Shown in pieces: positions 27,254-36,116 of a stretch of DNA of 64,000 bases (position 1 is the stretch's first letter; each line of letters begins with the position of its first letter). Position numbers and translations under genes: made by a program. The stretch covers positions 1 through 64,000 of the forward strand of contig NZ_JAAKEB010000001.1 of assembly GCF_011038965.1 (NCBI RefSeq), in the 5' to 3' direction. Below the pieces are notes generated by a model. That model was not told the DNA's origin, made no database searches, and worked only from the letters and a program-made list of their open reading frames with translations. The stretch comes from Adlercreutzia sp. ZJ141. GTDB taxonomy: Bacteria; Actinomycetota; Coriobacteriia; Coriobacteriales; Eggerthellaceae.

Positions 27254-28513
27254 GTGGCTTACAACGATTTCGGACAGCTGCTTCGTGAAGCGCGCGAACG
27301 CAAAGGCTATGATCTGCCCACAGCGGCGCGGAGGCTTCGCATCAGGCCCGATGTTATTAGGGCAATAGAAAACAGCGACTATGAGAAAATGCCGCCACGC
27401 GGCTACGCTCGCAACATGGTGAACGCGTATGCGAGATTGGTGGGGCTTAACCCTACCGAGGTCACGCGCATGTACCTGGACGGTGCGTACGATCATCGTA
27501 ACGGACGGCAGATGGGGCAGGGGCCTACGCATGGGGGTTTCGATATGCCAGGGGCGTCGCGCACGCAGCGCATGTCGGGCCGCACGGCGCGCGATCGTTC
27601 CGATCAAGGTATGCGCGATAGTCGCCGCATGCGCGACGATGCGGGCATGACCTCACGGCGTGACATGCGCGCGGGCGGCATGCGTGCCGATCCCTTTGAT
27701 GACCGCGCGTCATCGCGTTCGCGGCGCACGGGTGCAGCCCCGCGCGACGGCCGTGGTGCGCGGTCGCAAAGCCAAGGCGCTGCGCTGCCCGCATGGGGCG
27801 GTTTTGGGCGTGACAACATGAGAGCTTCACGCGGGTCGTCGGTCAGGCGTAGCGGCGGCCCCATGTACGCCAACGTGTACTCGGCTCCAGCGACGAGCCC
27901 CTTGCAGGGACGCTTGCCGTTCATTGTGGCGGGTGTAATCATTCTCGTGCTGCTTGTTATTGTTGTCTCTCTGCTTACGGGTAATGGCAAGCAGAAGGAA
28001 GAAGATGTGCCATCGGTGCCCGTGACGGGGCTGACCGATACGACGGTTGATGATAATGCGGATGCGACTACGAACACAGCTCCGGAACCTGTTAAGGAAA
28101 CTGCACCGACAAAGGCGACGCTTGTGTGCAAGGTTGCCGACGGCATGGAGGCCTACATCGAGGTGTACGTTGATGGCGAAACGGCTCCCTCAACGGTTGA
28201 AATGCTGTCGGGGCCAACGGAGAAGTCGTTCGATGTGACAGGAACTCTTCAATTCGTCACTGCTGCTCCAGGTGCGGTGACCCTTGAGCTCGATGGCGAA
28301 CCGGTTGAGCTTTCCGAGGCAACAGCAGGAACGGGCATCTACTCGTATACGGTTGATTTCGCTGACATCCTAAAGAAGTGGAACGACGAGCATCCTGGAT
28401 CCGCTTCGACGAGTGGGGCGAACGCATCTTCTGGGACCAGCGATACGAGTTCTGCTAATGGTTCAAGCGCGCAAGCCGAAGGGAGTACGAGCTCGGCTGC
28501 ATCAACTGCGTAG
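27254..28513 (+). CDS. RodZ-like helix-turn-helix membrane protein
   Basis: The protein (419 residues) starts with a Cro/CI-type helix-turn-helix (FGQLLREARERKGYDLPTAA) of the RodZ type, near residues 5-70. An Arg/Met/Gly-rich disordered region follows, then one membrane helix near 221-242, and an external domain (about 280-365) resembling DUF4115 of RodZ. A Ser/Ala-rich tail ends it. RodZ links MreB to the cell-wall machinery; whether MreB exists here cannot be seen. The GTG start is four bases after the ftsK stop, implying co-transcription. Confidence 0.85.
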   Translation: MAYNDFGQLLREARERKGYDLPTAARRLRIRPDVIRAIENSDYEKMPPRGYARNMVNAYARLVGLNPTEVTRMYLDGAYDHRNGRQMGQGPTHGGFDMPGASRTQRMSGRTARDRSDQGMRDSRRMRDDAGMTSRRDMRAGGMRADPFDDRASSRSRRTGAAPRDGRGARSQSQGAALPAWGGFGRDNMRASRGSSVRRSGGPMYANVYSAPATSPLQGRLPFIVAGVIILVLLVIVVSLLTGNGKQKEEDVPSVPVTGLTDTTVDDNADATTNTAPEPVKETAPTKATLVCKVADGMEAYIEVYVDGETAPSTVEMLSGPTEKSFDVTGTLQFVTAAPGAVTLELDGEPVELSEATAGTGIYSYTVDFADILKKWNDEHPGSASTSGANASSGTSDTSSANGSSAQAEGSTSSAASTA

Positions 28514-28547
28514 TGGGTAGTGGCGGCTTGAGCTGCTTGAAGTTGCC

Positions 28548-28577
28548 TTGAGTGGCAAGGTGAGTTTATGGTAAAAT
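28548..28577 (+). promoter_or_regulatory. promoter of rpoD
   Basis: TTGAGT (28548-28553), an 18-nt spacer and TAAAAT (28572-28577). Transcription would begin near 28584, giving a leader of about 57 nt. The -35 box sits inside the loop of a small hairpin (TTGCC / GGCAA) that may end the previous transcript. Confidence 0.65.
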
Positions 28578-28640
28578 ATCAATTTGCGTTTTTGTGCCCT
28601 TATGGGTCGATTTCGGTACCTAGAAGGAAGGGGCTCACAC

Positions 28641-29876
28641 GTGGCTAAAGCTTCGCAAGAGCAAACGGAGGCACGCGAGATGGAAGAAACTTCCGCCAAA
28701 CACGATCTTGAAGAAACGTTCGATGACATTGAGGATGCTCCCGAGAGTGTCGTTGCTGCCGGAGTTCCCATTGAGGATGACAAGATTGAGTCCGGCGTTT
28801 CCGAAGAGGGCAGCGAGGATGATCTGCTCGTCGGCATTCCCGAAGAAGAACTGAAGGCAGTTGCCGACGTCCAATTGCCGAAGATTACTGGCCGAGGTGT
28901 GCGTGGCCGTGCATCGTCGCGCCGTCGTTTGGCTGATGCGAACGTCACCATGCTTACGGGCGATCCGGTTCGTATGTATCTAAAAGAGATCGGGCGCGTT
29001 CCGCTGCTCACCGCCTCAGAAGAGATCGATCTTGCTATGAAGATCGAGGCTGGCGTGGCGGCCACTGATGAACTTGAGCGAGCCGAGGACGAAGGTATTG
29101 AACTCGATCGGCGCGAAAGGCGTCGTCTCATGCGCGTGGAGCAGGTGGGTCTTGATGCAAAGCAGCAGCTCATCGAAGCGAATCTGCGTCTGGTGGTTTC
29201 CATCGCAAAGCGCTACGTGGGCCGTGGCATGCTGTTTTTGGATCTTATTCAGGAAGGCAACCTGGGGCTTATCCGTGCAGTTGAGAAGTTTGACTACACC
29301 AAGGGCTTCAAGTTTTCCACGTATGCTACCTGGTGGATCCGTCAGGCTATCACCCGTGCCATAGCCGACCAGGCACGTACTATTCGCATTCCCGTGCATA
29401 TGGTGGAAACCATCAACAAGTTGGTACGCATTCAGCGGCAGCTGCTGCAGGAACTTGGCCGCGAACCCACTCCCGAGGAAATCGGCAAGGAAATGGGTTT
29501 GCCGCCCGAGCGAATCCGCGAGATTCAAAAAATCTCCCAGGAACCGGTATCGCTGGAAACGCCTATTGGCGAAGAAGAGGATTCCCAGCTGGGGGACTTT
29601 ATCGAGGACGACGCTGCTGTGGTGCCGCCCGATGCGGCGAGCTTTAGCATGTTACAAGAGCAGCTGGGCAAGGTGCTCGACGGCTTGGCTGAGCGTGAGC
29701 GCAAGGTGATATCCTTACGTTTCGGGCTTGAAGACGGACATCCGCGTACGCTTGAGGAGGTAGGGCGCGAGTTTGGTGTCACGCGTGAGCGTATCCGTCA
29801 AATCGAGAGTAAGACGCTCGCGAAGTTGCGTCATCCGTCTCGTTCGTCGAAGCTTAAGGACTACTTGGAAGATTAA
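28641..29876 (+). CDS. rpoD: primary RNA polymerase sigma factor
   Basis: The 411-residue sigma-70 protein has an acidic N-terminus, region 1.2 ([17 protein letters not shown]) near residue 110, region 2 ([17 protein letters not shown] to [17 protein letters not shown]) and region 3. Region 4 includes [20 protein letters not shown] near residue 373. The complete region 2-4 set with RTIRIPVHM marks it as the housekeeping factor. The GTG start follows AAGGAAGGGG at 28624-28633. Confidence 0.95.
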   Translation: MAKASQEQTEAREMEETSAKHDLEETFDDIEDAPESVVAAGVPIEDDKIESGVSEEGSEDDLLVGIPEEELKAVADVQLPKITGRGVRGRASSRRRLADANVTMLTGDPVRMYLKEIGRVPLLTASEEIDLAMKIEAGVAATDELERAEDEGIELDRRERRRLMRVEQVGLDAKQQLIEANLRLVVSIAKRYVGRGMLFLDLIQEGNLGLIRAVEKFDYTKGFKFSTYATWWIRQAITRAIADQARTIRIPVHMVETINKLVRIQRQLLQELGREPTPEEIGKEMGLPPERIREIQKISQEPVSLETPIGEEEDSQLGDFIEDDAAVVPPDAASFSMLQEQLGKVLDGLAERERKVISLRFGLEDGHPRTLEEVGREFGVTRERIRQIESKTLAKLRHPSRSSKLKDYLED

Positions 29877-29909
29877 GGTTCCGGCAGGGCGTATCTGAGC
29901 GGCGGTGCT

Positions 29910-32279
29910 ATGAACGACAATGAATATGAGCTGTTTGCAAGCTGCCTTACGGGGCTTGAACAGTTGTTGGCAGATGAGCTGTGTGCGCTCGGTGCATGGC
30001 GTGTGCGTCCGCTTGGCGGTGGCGTCGCATTTTTCGGCGGAGTGAGCGAAGTTCATCGAGCGTGTCTCTGGTCGCGGTTGGCGTCGCGTATCACGCTTGT
30101 GGTGGGTCGCTTTCATGCCAACAACGCCGATGAGCTGTACCGAGCGGCAGTGGAGCTTCCTTGGCAAGACATCATTGCGCGTGATGCAACGATTGCGGTA
30201 AGGGCATATGGCTTTAATGACGAACTCCGCGACACGCAATTTACGGCCTTGAAGGTGAAAGATGCGATTTGTGATGAACTGCGCTTGGTTCGCGGCTTTC
30301 GTCCCGACGTAGATGCCGCCCATCCCGACGCTCGTGTGGAGGTTCGCATCCGCGAGCGCAAGGTGACGCTTTCATTCGATCTGTCTGGTGCTTCGTTGTA
30401 TGTGCGTCCGTACTTATTCGATGACGATCCGAACGATTCGTCGCTTATCTGCGCGCAGGCTGCTGGCTTGCTTGCCATGCTGGGGTGGGGTAGTTCGGCA
30501 TGCGAGCGAGCGGCGCTGGTTGATCCGGTGTGCGGCAATGGCGAGCTGCTCGCTGAAGCGGCAGCTGTTGCCACCGATATGGCACCGAATCTTGCGCGTC
30601 GCACGTGGGGTTTTTTTGGGTGGACACATCACGACGCCGACCTTTGGAAGGCATGTCGGCAAGACGCTATGGATCGTTTCGATGCGGGTTTGCTGCGCAT
30701 GGGGGCTACAGGCGGCGAGCACGTGCGCGACCGTGAAGCGTTCGATGCGCTGCGTATTGGCGGCTTCTGTGATTCTTCGCCGCGTATTGCCCGTGCTCGC
30801 AGACGTTTGCGTAAGGCGGGTTTGTCTGGCGTTGCAAGTGTTGTCGTTAACGTGCAGTCACTTCCGTCGCTGTGCCAGGGTGACGTGCGATCGCATGACA
30901 ACCTTGATCGGGTGTTTGTCGCAACTGTACTGCCTACGGGGGTCGACCAGGCAGACGCTCGCAGGTATGCGGAAGCCTCGGCGTTCGCCAGCGCGTGTAT
31001 GACGCTTGCTGCTGCGGTGAAAGATAGCGACTTGCAAGCGTCAGCTCGTGATGCCGAGGTTGAAGCCGATGCTAAAGGTGAGGCGGGAAGCGTACCTTCG
31101 TCCTGCTCGTTCGGTGCTGTTTCTGCTCAGGCTGTGCGTGACCGCTTTGGTGTACAGCCTTGTGCCACGGCATCGTTTGGGCAGGGTCGCGTGCGGGCCG
31201 ATGCGGTGGTGTTCGATCGTCCGCCGGCGAACCTGGTGACCGTGGTGATTCCTGATTCAGCTGGTGGTGCTGAACATCGCGTCGAAGTACTCGAGCAGAA
31301 CTCTGAGCAGTTCGCCGCACGTTTGCGCAAGTCGTTCAAAGAACGAAAGAAATGGGCGCGTCGCGAAGGCGCATCGTGTTATCGCGTCTACGATGCCGAT
31401 TTGCCCGATTATGCATGTGCGATCGACGTATACGAAGGGGAGCTTTCGGCGGAAGGCCGCAAGTACGTGCATGTTGCCGAATATGCGGCACCGTCGAGCA
31501 TTGATGAGTCGAAAGCGAACCGCCGCTTCGCCGACGTGTTGACACTTGTTCCCGTGGTTATGGGCGTGCGACCCGATCGCGTGTTTTCCAAGGTGAGGAA
31601 GCGCGACAAGGGTGGCGGTCAGTATAGAGATGCTGGTCGGAAAAACTACGTCACGCATGTGGGGGAAAGCGGCTTTCTGTTCGAGGTTGACCTTGCGGGC
31701 TATCTCGACACAGGGTTGTTTCTCGACCATCGTCTTACTCGGGAACGTATCGGGTCGATGGCGAAAGGCGCGCGTTTTCTAAACCTGTTCGCTTACACGG
31801 GGTCTGCCACCGTTCATGCGGCGGGTGGTGGCGCATGTGAAACAACAACGGTTGACCTATCGCAAACCTATCTTGATTGGGCGCGCCGAAATATGGATTT
31901 GAACGGCTTTGATGGTCCTGAGCACGAGTATGTGCGCGAAGATGTAGTTGCTTGGGTGACCGAGGCACGCCGTCGCGGTCGCCGTTTCGATCTTATTTTT
32001 GTTGACCCGCCGACGTTCTCAAACTCCAAGGCTATGGGACGTCGCACCTGGGACGTACAGCGCGATCATGCGGAACTGCTGATCGGTGTGTCGCGCCTGC
32101 TCTCAGAAGAGGGGACAGCGGTGTTTTCGTGCAACCTGCGCTCGTTTAAGCCCGACGTTGAGAAGCTGAAGCGCTACGGCGTGAGTATCGAGGATATATC
32201 TGCGCAAACTATTCCCGAAGACTTCAGCCGAAGTCCCCGTATTCACAAGTGCTATCTGGTACGCCGCGTGCAAGAGTGA
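29910..32279 (+). CDS. rlmL: RlmKL-type fused 23S rRNA methyltransferase
   Basis: The 789-residue protein has the two-enzyme layout of RlmKL. The N-terminal half has a THUMP domain (about 45-155) and an RlmL-like SAM motif DPVCGNGELLAEA near 205. The C-terminal half is RlmK-like, with LFAYTGSATVHAAGGG near 626 and DPPTFSNSK near 699. In proteobacteria the halves make m2G2445 and m7G2069. The NPPYG motif expected in the RlmL half, around residues 330-345, is missing; the sequence there reads VFVATVLPTGVDQ. That half may therefore be inactive. A low-complexity insertion follows near 370-400. Confidence 0.85.
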   Translation: MNDNEYELFASCLTGLEQLLADELCALGAWRVRPLGGGVAFFGGVSEVHRACLWSRLASRITLVVGRFHANNADELYRAAVELPWQDIIARDATIAVRAYGFNDELRDTQFTALKVKDAICDELRLVRGFRPDVDAAHPDARVEVRIRERKVTLSFDLSGASLYVRPYLFDDDPNDSSLICAQAAGLLAMLGWGSSACERAALVDPVCGNGELLAEAAAVATDMAPNLARRTWGFFGWTHHDADLWKACRQDAMDRFDAGLLRMGATGGEHVRDREAFDALRIGGFCDSSPRIARARRRLRKAGLSGVASVVVNVQSLPSLCQGDVRSHDNLDRVFVATVLPTGVDQADARRYAEASAFASACMTLAAAVKDSDLQASARDAEVEADAKGEAGSVPSSCSFGAVSAQAVRDRFGVQPCATASFGQGRVRADAVVFDRPPANLVTVVIPDSAGGAEHRVEVLEQNSEQFAARLRKSFKERKKWARREGASCYRVYDADLPDYACAIDVYEGELSAEGRKYVHVAEYAAPSSIDESKANRRFADVLTLVPVVMGVRPDRVFSKVRKRDKGGGQYRDAGRKNYVTHVGESGFLFEVDLAGYLDTGLFLDHRLTRERIGSMAKGARFLNLFAYTGSATVHAAGGGACETTTVDLSQTYLDWARRNMDLNGFDGPEHEYVREDVVAWVTEARRRGRRFDLIFVDPPTFSNSKAMGRRTWDVQRDHAELLIGVSRLLSEEGTAVFSCNLRSFKPDVEKLKRYGVSIEDISAQTIPEDFSRSPRIHKCYLVRRVQE

Positions 32280-32488
32280 AAACTGCAGCCATGTGGGCTT
32301 AGTGTTTTGCCGAGGGGGCAATTCGCCGTCTTATGTCTGAAGCTGTGACGAGAAGGCGGCATTCTGTGCTTTCTGTGCGTTGTCTTTTGTCCTTGTCGTT
32401 TTTGTTATCTCGCCGATACGTAGCGCCGTCGGGCGGGTGGGTGCGCTACGATTCCGAAGGCAGTAAAAGAAGAAGGGATCGCATTACT

Positions 32489-33088
32489 ATGATTTTCACC
32501 TGTCTTGATCTTGAAGGAGTGCTTGTTCCGGAAATCTGGATTGCCTTCGCCGAGGCGAGCGGCATTCCCGAACTCGCGCGTACGACGCGTGATGAGCCCG
32601 ATTACGACAAGCTGATGAATTGGCGTTTGGATATCCTGCGTGAGCGCGGGTTGGGTTTGCGTGAAATTCAGGACACCATTGCGACCATCGATCCGATGCT
32701 GGGTGCAAAAGAGTTTCTCGATGAGCTTCGTTTGGTGTCACAGGTGGTTATTATCAGCGACACGTTCGAGCAGTTCGCGGCACCGCTGATGGAAAAGCTG
32801 GGGCGTCCGACGCTTATCTGTAACACGCTTGAAGTTGCAGATGACGGCATGATTACCGGATACAAAATGAGATGCGAGCAAACCAAGCTTACCACGGTGC
32901 GCGCATTCCATTCTTGCGGTATTGAGACGATTGCGGCGGGCGACAGCCACAACGACTTAGGAATGATCAAGGCGAGCAAGGCGGGTTTTTTGTTTAAGAG
33001 CACCGACGCCATCAAGGCGGAAAACCCCGACATCCCGGCATATGAAGAATATGCCGATTTGCTCGCGGCGGTGAAGCGCAACCTGTAG
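32489..33088 (+). CDS. thrH: ThrH-type phosphoserine phosphatase / homoserine phosphotransferase
   Basis: This HAD-superfamily protein of 199 residues begins TCLDLEGVLVPEIWIAFAEA, nearly the ThrH hallmark, with the nucleophile Asp7 and partner Glu9. It also contains VVIISDTFEQF (motif II) and AAGDSHNDLGM (motif IV, near 149). Pseudomonas ThrH dephosphorylates phosphoserine and can transfer the phosphate to homoserine; the family is mainly studied in proteobacteria. The ATG at 32489 was chosen to fit the family N-terminus, with AGAAGGG upstream. Confidence 0.88.
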   Translation: MIFTCLDLEGVLVPEIWIAFAEASGIPELARTTRDEPDYDKLMNWRLDILRERGLGLREIQDTIATIDPMLGAKEFLDELRLVSQVVIISDTFEQFAAPLMEKLGRPTLICNTLEVADDGMITGYKMRCEQTKLTTVRAFHSCGIETIAAGDSHNDLGMIKASKAGFLFKSTDAIKAENPDIPAYEEYADLLAAVKRNL

Positions 33089-33137
33089 GAGCTGAAAAGA
33101 CGCGAGCGAATTGAATCGGAATCGCAGCGGATAGCAA

Positions 33138-33145
33138 GGAATCGC
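33138..33145. repeat. left 8-bp target-site duplication
   Basis: GGAATCGC directly abuts the left inverted repeat and recurs at 35716-35723 beside the right one. Eight bp is usual for the ISL3 family. Confidence 0.93.
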
Positions 33146-33167
33146 GGGTAAGTCTTAATTCGTGTGG
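33146..33167. repeat. left terminal inverted repeat of the IS
   Basis: A 22-bp perfect complement of 35694-35715. The 200 bases between it and the transposase stop contain only short hairpins and no gene I can support. Confidence 0.95.
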
Positions 33168-33368
33168 GAAGATCAGCCAAATCTAATGACTGAACAGGTA
33201 AAACAAAGAGAATCTAACCTCAAGTTATCACTTGGGGGGCAAATAGAGGGCACACTAACCCAAGCCCTCCATAGAGTAGCTTCAAAAAAGATGACCAAAA
33301 GCCAGAAAATCGAATATGTTACAACCTGTGTGGGGGAGACCTTGTGCCCATCGCGCTTGGCCTATTCG

Positions 33369-34679
33369 CTAGCTAGCACCCTCCTTTCTCTTGTCGCTTC
33401 TTGTAAACAGCGGGATGGGCTTGTTGGGTTCTCGTTTGTGTCCAAGCACCAACAAACAACGACGTCTCAAAGCCCCAAAGCTCATAAAGCCACGACACGT
33501 TCGAATGATGTCTTTGATCTGTCGGTTCAAACTTTCTGCAATTGCGTTTGTACGTCCGTATTCCCAGGCGTTTACGATGTAGGTCTTACGTCTGCTTATG
33601 GTGTTAGACACAGAGCGCACTTCAGGTACATTAGTGCGTCGTGCGATAGATATCCATCGCTTCAAAACGGTTTCCATCTCGTCTCGGCTTTCAAAGGTTG
33701 TATCAGACCATTCGAAGAAAAGCTGGAGGGTAAGATAGGCTCGTTTCAGATCATCTGCCCCAATAGACTCAAGGGCACATCTTACGCATTCACGTTCTTT
33801 TTGCCGTTTGAGCATGTCTTTTCTGGTGAGCATGAGCTTGGCGGCTTTGCGCAGGATGCGTCTTTGCTCTTTGTGGTCTATGCCATCTTCGATGGTACGA
33901 GTGAGCCGACGTCGTACATCATCAACAGCTTCTGTTACAAGCTTTGCTACATGGAATTTATCAGCATAGATAACCGCACCAGGAAAGAACTTTTCTGCAA
34001 GGCTAATGTAGGAGCCGTTCAGATCACACGATATAGTTGCCACCGCATCACGCTCACCTTTTGTGAAGCTTTCCAGATACGCTGTGACGGTTTTCGGATC
34101 ATCTCCTGCAAGCATGTCAACGAGCGTCTTTTCATCGGCATCATAGATACAGCTTGCCATATGAGGTTCACCTTTTCTGATTGCAATCCTTTTAGGAAAC
34201 GCTTTAACCTCATCAATACAGAGGTTGTGCGGCAGACGGTGTTTAGGCATCTGTGCGTTTGCTTCAAGCTTGGCAATGATGTTTTTAGAAGCACCAGTTA
34301 TGCGCTCAAGTTCAGCGATGGTTTTGCCTTTTCCCAGTTCATCCAAAACAAATGCTTCCAGGCGAGTGCTTGCATGAGGTGTAAGCCGGCAGAGAAGTGG
34401 CTGGTCTTCTGTGAAGGTCTTACCACACGTTGGGCATCTAAAGCGTCTCTTCTTAAGAGTGATAAGACAAGGCTTTCCTGCGTAAGGTGCGTGATAGACC
34501 GTAGCGGTTGTGCTGCCGTGGGCATGTGTTTTACACCTACACTCAGGGCAATGTATCTCTTGGGCGATGCGAGTGACCTTAACAGAGGTGTGTGTTTCCA
34601 CATCACGTATGTCATCTACCCGATAGGTGCTCCCATCAATGCCGATAAGCTCTGCACTTCTTCTCACTATGACCACCAC
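33369..34679 (-). CDS. ISL3 family transposase
   Basis: The 436-residue transposase has an N-terminal zinc finger (CPECRC, then RFRCPTCGKTF, within residues 44-85). A helix-turn-helix follows (LDELGKGKTIAELERITGAS). The DDE catalytic core includes CIDEVKAF near 173, ISCDLNGSY and YADKFHVAKL, and ends with GRTNAIAESLNRQIK near 390. It is full length and intact. Its start overlaps the end of the upstream passenger gene by 13 bases, suggesting translational coupling. Confidence 0.95.
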   Translation of the reverse strand: MVVIVRRSAELIGIDGSTYRVDDIRDVETHTSVKVTRIAQEIHCPECRCKTHAHGSTTATVYHAPYAGKPCLITLKKRRFRCPTCGKTFTEDQPLLCRLTPHASTRLEAFVLDELGKGKTIAELERITGASKNIIAKLEANAQMPKHRLPHNLCIDEVKAFPKRIAIRKGEPHMASCIYDADEKTLVDMLAGDDPKTVTAYLESFTKGERDAVATISCDLNGSYISLAEKFFPGAVIYADKFHVAKLVTEAVDDVRRRLTRTIEDGIDHKEQRRILRKAAKLMLTRKDMLKRQKERECVRCALESIGADDLKRAYLTLQLFFEWSDTTFESRDEMETVLKRWISIARRTNVPEVRSVSNTISRRKTYIVNAWEYGRTNAIAESLNRQIKDIIRTCRGFMSFGALRRRCLLVLGHKREPNKPIPLFTRSDKRKEGAS

Positions 34680-35140
34680 CTATCCCACGCATCGTGTGCA
34701 ATACCACACCAGCCAGGGCAGGGTATATCGGTGTCATTTGAGTTTGCACAGCCACCTCGTGCACACTTTTTGGATAAGAGCATAAGGACAAGCACATCTT
34801 TGGTGCTGAGATTCTCCTCTTCAAATGCTCGCAAAGCAGCCTGTTCATCACGGGCCAGTTTTCCTGTCTTTGATTCGGCATTCCCGGTTTTTGCAGCATC
34901 ACGTGCTTTACACTGTGCGTCATATACTTCGAGTGCTCTACACCACCCGGGACACTCCTTCATACCAGGAGATGCCTTTGAGAGCCGTGTATACACACAC
35001 CCATACTTACCACACTGCCCTACAAGCAGTCGTATTGCTTCTGCATCTATCGAGTTTCCTTGTCCTGACAAAAGGCGCTCAAGCGCTCTTTGTTCAGATG
35101 CACTTGGCTTAGGCTCTGATACGCGTCTTCTATATTCCAT
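34667..35140 (-). CDS. IS passenger protein with duplicated Cys motif
   Basis: I do not recognise this 157-residue protein. It contains two similar cysteine modules: CGKYGC then CPGWC (about residues 43-68), and CARGGC then CPGWC (about 125-146). Each could hold a zinc ion. A charged helix lies between them. The gene is inside the insertion sequence, starts 12 bases after the preceding passenger gene and overlaps the transposase start by 13 bases. It may bind DNA or the transposase as a transposition helper; this is inference from position. Confidence 0.7.
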   Translation of the reverse strand: MEYRRRVSEPKPSASEQRALERLLSGQGNSIDAEAIRLLVGQCGKYGCVYTRLSKASPGMKECPGWCRALEVYDAQCKARDAAKTGNAESKTGKLARDEQAALRAFEEENLSTKDVLVLMLLSKKCARGGCANSNDTDIPCPGWCGIAHDAWDRWWS

Positions 35141-35152
35141 GGCAACCCCCGC

Positions 35153-35443
35153 TCAGAAAGAGATGACATCGAGGTCTGTCGTGGCAACTTCAGACTCATC
35201 CATTGATTCGAGGTGTGCGAGCAGCGCACAGAAGCTTGGGCATCCAAGTTCGTCTGTGGGGATATACCAGCTGTCTTTGTATAGGTCACTAACACAGCGG
35301 CCTGACGTAAGACAACGGTCGCAAAGTCTGTCGAGTACTCGTATACCTAGCCGTTTGAATGGCTGGTACTGCGAGAGTCTAATCGCTATGCGCTCGTATA
35401 GACGCGCATTTACTCCTACGGTGGTATTGCCTGTGTTCTCCAT
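35153..35443 (-). CDS. small Cys-rich IS passenger protein
   Basis: This 96-residue protein has a cysteine arrangement echoing its neighbour: LCDRCLTSGRC followed by GCPSFC (about residues 40-72), so it is probably another zinc module. It is first in the three-gene operon of the insertion sequence. ATG 35443 has AAGG 6 nt upstream; a longer in-frame start at 35542 would run through the leader hairpin at 35479-35515 and is unlikely. Function unknown. Confidence 0.6.
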   Translation of the reverse strand: MENTGNTTVGVNARLYERIAIRLSQYQPFKRLGIRVLDRLCDRCLTSGRCVSDLYKDSWYIPTDELGCPSFCALLAHLESMDESEVATTDLDVISF

Positions 35444-35478
35444 TTCTACCTTGCTTTCCGAGGGTGCGGGCTGCCATA

Positions 35479-35515
35479 GGGGTCTTGGGGGAGGTGGACT
35501 CTCTCCCAAGACCCC
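35479..35515. promoter_or_regulatory. leader hairpin of the IS operon
   Basis: An 11-bp perfect stem (GGGGTCTTGGG / CCCAAGACCCC) lies between the right inverted repeat and the first passenger gene. Such a structure could stop read-through translation or transcription from outside, as in IS10 and IS50; that role is inferred. Confidence 0.55.
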
Positions 35516-35693
35516 AAACAGAACTGCGGACGGGCAAGGCATCCCGCCCCTCTATTCGTTGATTTATGACGCCCGTCCTGCTTTCCAAACTGTAAGACTT
35601 GGGGGCATGGGCAGACTCACAAAATGGCCCACCACGCAAAAACAGGCGGAAAACATGTGGGTAGGTACAAGAGGATGAAAACCGTGCAAAATA

Positions 35694-35715
35694 CCACACG
35701 AATTAAGACTTACCC
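35694..35715. repeat. right terminal inverted repeat of the IS
   Basis: Perfect 22-bp complement of 33146-33167. Confidence 0.95.
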
Positions 35716-35723
35716 GGAATCGC
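35716..35723. repeat. right 8-bp target-site duplication
   Basis: GGAATCGC, identical to 33138-33145. Confidence 0.93.
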
Positions 35724-35814
35724 GGCAGGTCGCGGTTGCGGGATCGGCCGCGCGGCCGCGATTGCGGCTGTTTGTGACGGTTTCGCGAGTTTGGAAATTC
35801 GCAGGCGTTTTCGG

Positions 35815-35843
35815 TTGCGCAAACACCCGAAGATGGGTAATAT
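35815..35843 (+). promoter_or_regulatory. promoter of tRNA-Val(CAC)
   Basis: TTGCGC (35815-35820), a 17-nt spacer and TAATAT (35838-35843), 30 nt ahead of the tRNA. Confidence 0.55.
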
Positions 35844-35872
35844 ACTTCGAGCGCGTTGAAAGCACGCTATTT

Positions 35873-35947
35873 GGTCGCTTGGCTCAGCGGGAGAGCATCG
35901 CCTTCACACGGCGGGGGTCACTGGTTCAAATCCAGTAGCGACCACCA
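35873..35947 (+). tRNA. tRNA-Val (CAC)
   Basis: A full cloverleaf: acceptor GGTCGCT / AGCGACC, anticodon loop TTCACAC with anticodon CAC, T loop GGTTCAAATCC and an encoded CCA. Its 3' half is also the left copy of an 86-bp repeat, so it is the reconstituted integration site of an element. Confidence 0.95.
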
Positions 35948-35988
35948 TGAATTCGCAGGTCGGAAGGGTAAAACCTCCCGACCTTTTT
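35903..35988. repeat. 86-bp direct repeat, left copy (attL-like)
   Basis: Runs from the anticodon loop of tRNA-Val through its terminator T run and is identical to 37982-38067. The first copy belongs to a complete tRNA gene. The pattern is that of integration into a tRNA 3' end. Confidence 0.93.
35957..35987 (+). terminator. terminator of tRNA-Val(CAC)
   Basis: An 11-bp stem with one mismatch (AGGTCGGAAGG / CCTCCCGACCT) followed by TTTTT. The same hairpin recurs in the right repeat copy at 38036-38067. Confidence 0.85.
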
Positions 35989-36116
35989 CGTTTTTGCGGC
36001 TAGAGAATGTGTCAAACCTCATGCAACACATCGTCACATAATGAGACAATGGTGACCGTGGGCTATGTTCCTCTATGTATTTAAAATAGCAGCTACGGGT
36101 CGATTGGAGATTGAGC

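Larger units (their letters stand above)
33146..35715 (-). mobile_element. ISL3-family insertion sequence with passenger genes
   Basis: A complete 2570-bp element. The terminal inverted repeats are perfect over 22 bp (33146-33167 and 35694-35715; each end reads GGGTAAGTCTTAATTCG inward). An 8-bp target duplication flanks it. It encodes an ISL3 transposase and, upstream in the same direction, two cysteine-rich proteins. The intact ends, duplication and reading frames argue for recent insertion. It landed between thrH and tRNA-Val. Confidence 0.95.

Noticed and set aside
33162-35678. An 838-codon open frame on the + strand across the insertion sequence
   Set aside because: It is antisense to three well-supported genes, including an intact ISL3 transposase with all motifs; the translation has no recognisable domains.
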